A DNA stretch of 23,731 nucleotides from Amphimedon queenslandica. Lineage: Eukaryota; Porifera; Demospongiae; Haplosclerida; Niphatidae. The notes below the pieces were generated by a model. That model had not been told where the DNA came from. It saw nothing but the letters and a program-made list of their open reading frames with translations, and made no database searches. Shown piece by piece: positions 18,275 through 23,731 of this stretch (position 1 is its first letter; each line of letters opens with the position of its first letter). The stretch is taken from NCBI RefSeq assembly GCF_000090795.2, contig NW_003546267.1:24832-48562 (forward strand), in the 5' to 3' direction. The translations under genes and the position numbers were made by a program.

Positions 18275-18350
18275 GCCTACATGGAATTGGAACCCGCAAC
18301 CTTCTAAGATGCCAAATTGTACTCCAACAGTTAGACTATCTAGGACAATC
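18275..18350 (-). repeat. tRNA-like (SINE-type) sequence, degenerate
   Basis: On the minus strand TAGTCTAACTG (18338-18328) fits the Pol III A-box consensus TRGYNNANNNG. GGTTCCAATTCC (18294-18283), 33 bp further on, resembles a B box with one extra base. The intervening text (GTTGGAGTAC..GGCATCTTAG) is like a tRNA D-arm/anticodon region, but the acceptor and T stems do not pair well, so it is not a functional tRNA. It lies between two coding blocks of the second transposase pseudogene, where about 230 bp of extra DNA sits, consistent with a SINE insertion. Confidence 0.45.
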
Positions 18351-19569
18351 TAAATCCTAAGGCACATATACTGGGTATAATATGCATCAATAGTTAGAAA
18401 ATATTTTTCAGGGGCGATTATTTCAGAAGGGCAAGCAAATGCAGTATATCACATCTGACAAAACATCTAATTTATTAACACCACTTTCATTCTTCTTGTT
18501 ATGCAAATTATGAACTTGTTTACGATTGTGAGGAAGGTCACAAGAGGAAGTCGCTTTCATAACTCCTCCCCTAATATTCTTAACTTCACGTAAGACTTCA
18601 ATTGGTGGCTTGCTTTTGACTCTCACTTTCAGCATACTATGAATACTCACAATTGTTTCTTTTAAAGGTGTTTTTTTTCTTCAATTTACCATGTGGTTAT
18701 ATGTCCATAGTGTCCTCCTTCTGATTGAAAGCGTACACAACCATAGCCAAGTCAAGTCATTCATTGTTATTATCAACAATAAAGATAAATTATGTGGCAT
18801 GCAAAAAATTGTTCGAAAACATTGATATTTTGATATTATATTCCTCCCTAAAGCAGTAAGAGGTGTGTGACAAAGATAAAAATTCCTGCTAGCAGAACCA
18901 TTAAAATAAATAGTCAATTAGCTGATAATAGTATGCACTTACTGTGTACAGAAATGATAGTACGACTAGAGCCTGGGCCAGCTGAATGCCTACAATAGGT
19001 TCTTGCAATTTTAAAATGATGAGAATTTGTGCCAAATCTGGAGCAGCAATGGGCATCCTTCCTTTGAGTTTGTATGGATGGGTAATCCATGCAACTGGTG
19101 TGCCAGCCACACTCCATTTTTATCGGCTTTCATATCATTTGCAGCGTCCAAAGCATTAAGTTCAATCACAAATGTTACATTCATAGGCGGCTGCAGGGGC
19201 AAGCAATGAGTGCAATGCCCTACATCATCATTAATGACAGTTAAATACTAGATATTTTGTAGCTATTACATGGTTAATTCATCATTATAGCCAAACACAT
19301 TATTTTGCTCAACAAGGTATTAATGAGTCAGAAATACGCTGCTAACTGCATGGTTTATTCCCACTTAGCCAGTCAGCAACTTCATAAGTCCATATCTAAG
19401 GCCACTTCAGGAGGACATAATCTACAGTGACCTGCAGCTAGAGTAATTGAAACCAGTATCACAGTCAGCTAGGACTCATTTTACAACTAAATTACCTAGG
19501 CTATCATTGATAGAGGTCTTTTAGATGATAAACTTTTCCTTCTTTAACATAAGCATGACAGGGTAAATC

Positions 19570-19890
19570 TTCATTAAATAGTTACGAGCCTTTTCCAACT
19601 AGATTTTTTCACAAAATGCTGAAAAAGAAGTCATAACAGCTTTAACCTTAAGAGCAAGGCATGTGGCTGTGGTCATAGCCACAACTTCTTTTTCACCACT
19701 AACGCTTTTAGCCAAATGTTTGCCTCACTTGCAGTAAAATCTTGCAGCCACCTATAGTTACATTATGACGACCATGAACAGGCTGTTTAGTAAAATTTTA
19801 GCCTATCCATTTCATGACCAATCAATACATTTACAGCTTTCTCAATAGTTTGAATCCATTTCGAGCTACTTTTTACGGGCAGCATTGCAT
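19570..19890 (-). pseudogene. Decayed coding remnant, unclassified
   Basis: Minus-strand segments in shifting frames have protein-like composition: SSKWIQTIEKAVNVLIGHEM (about 19865-19810), KQPVHGRHNVTIGGCKILLQ (about 19790-19730) and GEKEVVAMTTATCLALKVKA (about 19700-19640). Stops and frame changes separate them. I cannot name the family. It lies upstream of the second transposase pseudogene on the same strand and could be part of the same or another element. Confidence 0.3.
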
Positions 19891-20182
19891 AATCATCGTA
19901 AAAATTAGCAGCTGTACAATAAACATAAAATAACAACTAAACCTACAAGTGAAAGTATATATAGTTACTTCATGTTTCATCTGGCTTGGAAATTTTAATA
20001 TGCTTGTGACAAAATGCAGGCTCGGAAGCAGAATCAGTCTTACTATCATCATCACAAACAGTAATAATAACATCTCCAGTGCTAATCAATCCAGTGTTAT
20101 CCTAGTAACCACTGTTCAAAATAAGTTGTCAAAATGGCAGTTTGCATTGGCCAAAAGTGGTTAGCTTAAAACAATGATATCA

Positions 20183-20329
20183 TCATTTCTCTTTACTCAT
20201 ACTTCCAACAGTTGGATCAGAGACATTCTCACAATCAACATTCCCGTGTTCTTCAGCTGTTTCTAAGTGCTTGTCAAGTCTAGACCCACTGTATCTAGCG
20301 CTGCATGTGAAAGCGTTACAATTATTCTC
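20183..20329 (-). CDS. Possible terminal exon, 48 codons (hypothetical)
   Basis: Open from an AG (minus-strand TAG just before 20329) to TGA at 20183-20185. It reads NNCNAFTCSARYSGSRLDKH, then an acidic stretch (LETAEEHGNVDCENVSD). It has no ATG at its start, so it would be a 3' exon with the AG as acceptor. Cys spacing (C-x4-C) followed by RLDKHLET looks zinc-finger-like but is too short to assign. Confidence 0.3.
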   Translation of the reverse strand, partial: ENNCNAFTCSARYSGSRLDKHLETAEEHGNVDCENVSDPTVGSMSKEK

Positions 20330-20979
20330 CTAGCTTTGCCTCCCATAATTTTATTTCTTCCTTTTATTACCTCTTAATTTCTCTATTTCTTATTTTCCAT
20401 TTCTCATTCCTTGTTTTAGTAGTACCCCAATCACAACACCTTTGACAGCCATTTCCAAAGGCAACCATTTGGAATATGGAGCAGGTTTTCAACATTTATT
20501 CTCAGTAACAAGCAAATAAGGATATTGAAATTGCACTGGACACTTAAAATATTAAGTAGAGATGACAAAAATTTTTCCATAGTAATCATTGTAAATCTGC
20601 ATTGGTTCCAGTTTTAGGAAAGAGTGAGGTTACACTGCATTTTGTGGGAACATTACTATATGTTATTATAGCCTGATTCTGTGAACACTAATCACAAACC
20701 TTTTATTTTCATTGACCTTATCACCACTTAAGTGAAAGGTAACCTCATCTTCGAATCATCATGTATTGGAACTTGATGTAGTTATACAGAAGCAGGTAGG
20801 TACTGTTAGACCTATAAAATGTAATTATTTCATTAAGTAGCTTACAGACTATAGGCTGTATAGGATTTGCTGTTTGTTTCTCATGTTATTGAAAAATTCA
20901 CCTAGCATTCACAGAAAATGCAAACATTTGCTCGACAAATCATGATGTTTCATACATTCATGCTATTGTGAAAGCAGGT
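20330..20979. other. No supportable gene
   Basis: AT-rich, with CTTTATTTCT-type T/C-rich tracts at about 20340-20420. No coding signal was recognised on either strand. Confidence 0.3.
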
Positions 20980-21400
20980 AACTACAATTTACAGTGGTTA
21001 ACTTTTCTTAAGTTTTCTCCCCCAATAAAACAAGATCAGCATCAGATTGTGCAGCATCCAGTCATTCAGAATCATCTTTCTCACAATAACGTATAATAAT
21101 GATAGCATCATATCGACTTTACAATTAACAGGTCATTCTCAATTTGCTGCTGATCCTATGCAGTCAAGTATGTACATGTCTTATGTATTAAAAACAATTG
21201 GTCATTATCATCCTCCACTGCTCAATTACTCCCTGATCTTATGCAGTCAAGTATTTACATGTCATTACAACAAATTTATATATTAAAGTCAATGTGTGAA
21301 TTTTCATCTTTTGCTCTTCATGATCCAATGCAGTGAAGCATGTACCTGAAATTGCTACAAAATTCTTCATTAAAACCAATAGGTGATGCTGGAATAGAAT
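20980..21400 (+). repeat. Three-copy ~85-bp coding repeat (DPMQSS type)
   Basis: GATCCTATGCAGTCAAGTAT (21152), GATCTTATGCAGTCAAGTAT (21235) and GATCCAATGCAGTGAAGCAT (21322) begin units 83 and 87 bp apart. Translated: DPMQSSMYMS, DLMQSSIYMSLQQ and DPMQ-stop-SMYLKLLQ, each followed by ILK/LK and in two cases IG. Copies 2 and 3 share a frame broken by one TGA; copy 1 is in a different frame. Upstream, QDQHQIVQHPVIQNHLSHNN (about 21034-21093) also reads as Gln/His-rich protein. This looks like a degraded exon encoding an internal protein repeat; function unknown. Confidence 0.45.
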
Positions 21401-21782
21401 TTAGTTCTATTCTTTATGTAGCAAAAAGTATGCATCAAAAGGTCACATCACATTGATTTAAATTCAGGCTTAGTGTCATTATTACATAGCAGGCCTGGGG
21501 TCAATTGCAGATAAATGTAATCTATGGTATTGCTATTGCTGTCAATTTTCACTGTTATAATTATTTCTATTACATTTACAACCTATCTTCAAAGTAATCT
21601 ATTACTATTACAATATAGTATTAGTACTACAATTACTATTACAATACATTATAGTGTGTAACAGATTATAAAGAAAGATTTATTTTGACTTAAATCTAAG
21701 TGTATACTTTGTAATGACGAATAACTATTACTCTAGGTGTCCATTTCATTTATTGTTCTTAGCTTCTGCAAACTACCATTGA

Positions 21783-21996
21783 AGACCCCTAAATTTTTCC
21801 CAAGCAACACTAAGTAATCTTTCAACTGGAGCCAATGACTCTGGTATAGATAAGAAGTGCTTAGCCATTTTGATAGTTAAGAAAATGTGGATTTATTTAG
21901 TTTCAAAAAGTCAAGTGGCTTTCTGTCACCAGTATGATAAATATGGATCAACTTCACATCCCTCAATAGGTGATAACGTACTTGTATTTGCTAATG
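21783..21996 (+). CDS. Possible coding exon ending at a GTAAGT donor
   Basis: Plus-strand frame open for 71 codons (PLNFSQATLSNLSTGANDSG ... SKSQVAFCHQYDKYGSTSHP, IGDNVLVFANG). It ends at AATG|GTAAGT (donor 21997), an excellent splice site followed within two codons by an in-frame stop. Composition is protein-like and amphipathic. The first base after the upstream stop is 21783, but the real exon could start at any AG after that. It may belong with the repeat at 20980-21400 and the 3' exons at 23100-23633, with the foldback element lying in the intron between them. The family is not recognised. Confidence 0.35.
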
Positions 21997-22259
21997 GTAA
22001 GTAACTGAAGAGTCTCATATTTTGGCTGTGGCTGTTCTACTGTGTCTGTGTCATCAGTTATTGGTGGTATGGTGCCTCTTTCTCAATATCATTTGACATT
22101 ATTTTAATAAACTTGGACTTTCTACATATTGCTTAATCATTTCTACTGCACTACACCAATTTAAGTTACGGATTGAGAATGGCAGCACAAATAAAATGAT
22201 TTTGACCTTCATAACAACTCCTGATTGCTTCATTGAGGGATGACAACAAATAATTAACC

Positions 22260-22970
22260 ACAAGTAAATAAAAAAAATTTCTATTAAATAAGAAAAAGTA
22301 GGATTGTCAAAAAATAAAAGAAACAAGGGGGTTGAGTTTAACAATAATAATAATTAATTGTTCAATTAATAATAATAAACTTTAATTATTAAAAAATAAT
22401 TTATTCATAAAAATAATACAAAAATTTCAAACCCTACTTTGCAGAAAATGATAACAGGCAGACTACAATATAAATAGAATTTTAATAATTACTATGATGT
22501 AAATTAATTATCAAGATAAATATAAGAATTTTCAGCTAGTATAGATTGAATAAATTACTGTCATCACAATAAAAAAATCTAAATTATGGATAATTATTTG
22601 GCTATTGCATTCATTCAATTTTGTGATTCAAAACAATGTCAAAAATTAAAATATTAATGTATATATACTTGTTAGGAATTGTAATTGGACTCGCCACGCT
22701 TGTGTAGGCTGGAACTAAGCAGTTTGGTTATGATTCTTTCATTAAAATTTGTCATTTTAAAAAAACAATACTCCTTTAAAAATTTCTGCAAAGTAGGGTT
22801 TGAATTTTTTGTATTATTTTTATGAATAAATTATTTTTTTATTAATTAAAGTTTATTATTATTAATTGAACAATTAATTATTATTATGGTTGAACACAAC
22901 CCCCTTGTTCCTTTTATTTTTTGACAACCCTACTTTTTCTTATTTAATAGAAATTTTTTTATGTACTTGT
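22260..22970. mobile_element. Foldback / long-TIR element, ~711 bp
   Basis: 22260-22446 and 22784-22970 are reverse complements over about 187 bp with only a few substitutions and single-base indels. They start ACAAGTA and include AGTAGG, CAAGGGGGTTG and a short inner palindrome ATTAATTGTTCAATTAAT. The ~337-bp loop carries copy B of the dispersed segment (22685-22742) and no transposase. No clear target duplication was seen at the ends. High arm identity suggests either recent insertion or arm conversion. Confidence 0.85.
22685..22742. repeat. Dispersed repeat, copy B (in foldback loop)
   Basis: Matches 15261-15317 in direct orientation (shared words include CACTTGCG/CGCTTGTG, TAGGC and CTAAGCAGTT). 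On the minus strand it would read ITKLLSSSLHKRGESN, similar to the start of the 15104-15310 frame. Confidence 0.6.
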
Positions 22971-23095
22971 TTCCATACTTTTTATTAAATTTTATTAATT
23001 AATAATCCTTTTTAATTATAATTTTTGCATTAGGTATCAGTTCATTACTGGAAGAAAAGAATTTTGAAATAAGAAGCATAAGAAGACCTACCGCA

Positions 23096-23633
23096 TTATA
23101 AAAACAGTTTTCATTTGGCCACCTCCAGTAGCTGGAGGTCCTCCACCAGTAGATGGAGGTCCTCCACCGCTGGCTGGAGGTCTGCCACCAGTGGCTGGTG
23201 GTCTTCCACGAGTTGCTGGTGGTCCTCCACCAGTTGATGGAGGTCCTCCACTGCTGGCTAGAGGTCTGCCACCAGTGGCTGGTGGTCCTCCACTAGTAGC
23301 TGGTGGTCTTCCACCAGTTGCTGGTGGTCCTCCACCGCTGGCTGGAGGTCTCCGCCACATCCCCCTGCTGCTCCAGCACTCCATACAGCTGGAGCTCCTC
23401 TTGATGTTGCTGCTCTGCAAAGGCAGAGGCAGCTCATCATATGGCAGCTACGCCAAGTCAATAGAGAAATTGTAAAATTATTTTAGTTATTATCTGCAGT
23501 TTATATAGATACCAATTTATCACCTTTCTATTCCATTTTTCTTTAGTACAACAATCTTCCGAGAGGCAGGCCAAGAGGCAGGGGCAGGGGCAGGAGGAGC
23601 AGCAACTCATTAAAGAACTATAACTTTTATTAA
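23096..23633 (+). CDS. 3' end of a Pro/Gly-repeat gene with RG-rich tail (frame broken once)
   Basis: Plus-strand frame reads KTVFIWPP, then about eleven 7-residue units of the type GGPPPVA (23119-23348). At about 23350 one C is missing from the repeat (GGTCTCCG instead of GGTCCTCCG). Past it the coding signal continues in the next frame: PPHPPAAPALHTAGAPLDVA, then LQRQRQLIIWQLRQVNREI to a GT donor at 23472. The acceptor TTTAG (23546) leads in phase 0 to YNNLPRGRPRGRGRGRRSSN and TAA at 23631-23633. The basic RG-rich tail suggests RNA or nucleic-acid binding. AATAAA follows at 23689. The 5' part is not identified. The single-base loss in a minisatellite may be a real null allele or an assembly error. 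Confidence 0.45.
23119..23350 (+). repeat. 21-bp minisatellite (about 11 units)
   Basis: Imperfect units of the form CCTCCACCAGTAGCTGGAGG (+1 base) with recurrent variants (GATGGA, CTGGCT, CTTCCACGAG). Because the unit is a multiple of three, both strands stay largely open, giving Pro/Gly-rich frames either way. The plus-strand frame is preferred because a coding-like tail and a good intron follow it. Confidence 0.85.
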
Positions 23634-23688
23634 TTTATTATTTACATGTAGATCTATAAAGTCAACTTTTCTTAAATTAAAAACTTAT

Positions 23689-23694
23689 AATAAA
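23689..23694 (+). terminator. Poly(A) signal AATAAA
   Basis: AATAAA about 55 nt after the TAA at 23631-23633, a typical distance for a 3' UTR in a compact genome. Confidence 0.45.
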
Positions 23695-23731
23695 AGTCAA
23701 ATATCTTTAAGCGTAAAGCCAAAACAGAAAT

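Larger units (their letters stand above)
17263..19209 (-). pseudogene. Second MULE-like transposase (VDPTFNLG family), heavily decayed
   Basis: Minus-strand segments in several frames follow one protein order. About 19202-18950: TFVIELNALDAANDMKADKN, then GVWLAH and ARTYCRHSAGPGSSRTI. 18650-18423: IRGGVMKATSSCDLPHNRKQ. About 18165-18040: SVGADPEPISIFCTDQLLHD and VVSIDPTFNL (first acid, codon 18059-18061). About 17985-17818: open, with LFHQTKHY, FRPTLSAIKCF and LDGESELL (second acid, 17840-17842). About 17780-17690: FVADYLGSRL. About 17550-17263: FFNLFSTHKSEDF, LPDLIK, QLQKAVIRQGEWRFG. Stops include 17389-17391, and frameshifts are frequent. From memory this is a transposase-like family common in cnidarians and sponges, with VDPTFNLG and GTDGE motifs; the superfamily name (MULE-like) is less certain. 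No inverted-repeat ends were found. It is unrelated in sequence to the 1266-5392 transposase. Confidence 0.7.

Noticed and set aside
18275-18350. Functional tRNA gene
   Set aside because: Promoter boxes are present, but the T stem and acceptor stem do not pair and the B box has an extra base.
23088-23420. 110-codon minus-strand Pro/Gly-rich protein
   Set aside because: It is the antisense of a 21-bp minisatellite, which stays open on both strands; splice sites, an RG-rich tail and a poly(A) signal support the plus strand.

Overview
The window looks like an AT-rich, gene-poor, transposon-laden stretch of an early-branching or marine invertebrate genome. A demosponge is my best guess. The reasons are very short GT-AG introns (45, 49 and 56 bp in one gene), many ATGCATGC-type words, and several decayed transposase families I associate with sponges and cnidarians. 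No search could be run, so this is inference. There are no rRNA genes, no CRISPR array and no bacterial-style operons. Almost every recognisable coding stretch carries stops or frameshifts, so this is a landscape of dead mobile elements plus a few possible host exons.

Region by region. 1-1076 holds a promoter-like cluster (NRF1-like core, ATGGCGG, splice donor) and a small hairpin. 1077-5628 is the centrepiece: a complete Mutator-like (MULE) DNA transposon of 4,534 bp. It has ~170-bp terminal inverted repeats and a 9-bp target duplication (8 of 9 bases matching). Its intron-rich transposase joins a ZSWIM3-like N-terminal domain, a MULE catalytic core, a SWIM zinc finger and a C-terminal PHD finger. 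Each inverted repeat carries four imperfect GC-rich palindromes spaced 35-36 bp apart. The transposase gene is broken by at least four in-frame stops and about six frameshifts. 5629-7140 is non-coding. 7140-8370 is a diverged ~105-bp tandem repeat apparently split by a 651-bp element with perfect 27-bp inverted repeats. 8370-10096 holds nothing I can support.

10097-10654 (minus) may be a small three-exon gene. 11355-12117 (plus) is a frameshifted OB-fold (RPA-like) protein. 13530-14290 (minus) is a fragment of a PIF1-like helicase that has lost the Walker A lysine. 14665-15310 has two unclassified minus-strand frames. 15430-16202 is a TIR-bounded element abutting a long near-perfect hairpin, with promoter-like sequence between.

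17263-19209 (minus) is a second decayed transposase of a different MULE-like family. It is interrupted by a tRNA-like (SINE-like) sequence and by a 19-bp duplication. 19570-20330 holds short minus-strand coding remnants. 20980-22000 (plus) holds coding-like segments, including a three-copy ~85-bp protein repeat. 22260-22970 is a foldback element with ~187-bp arms. 23100-23633 is the 3' end of a plus-strand gene with a 21-bp Pro/Gly minisatellite, an RG-rich tail and a poly(A) signal.

The genes do not form a pathway. They record repeated invasion and decay: two unrelated MULE-class transposases, a helicase fragment, an RPA-like OB protein of a type often seen with such elements, and at least three non-autonomous inverted-repeat elements.
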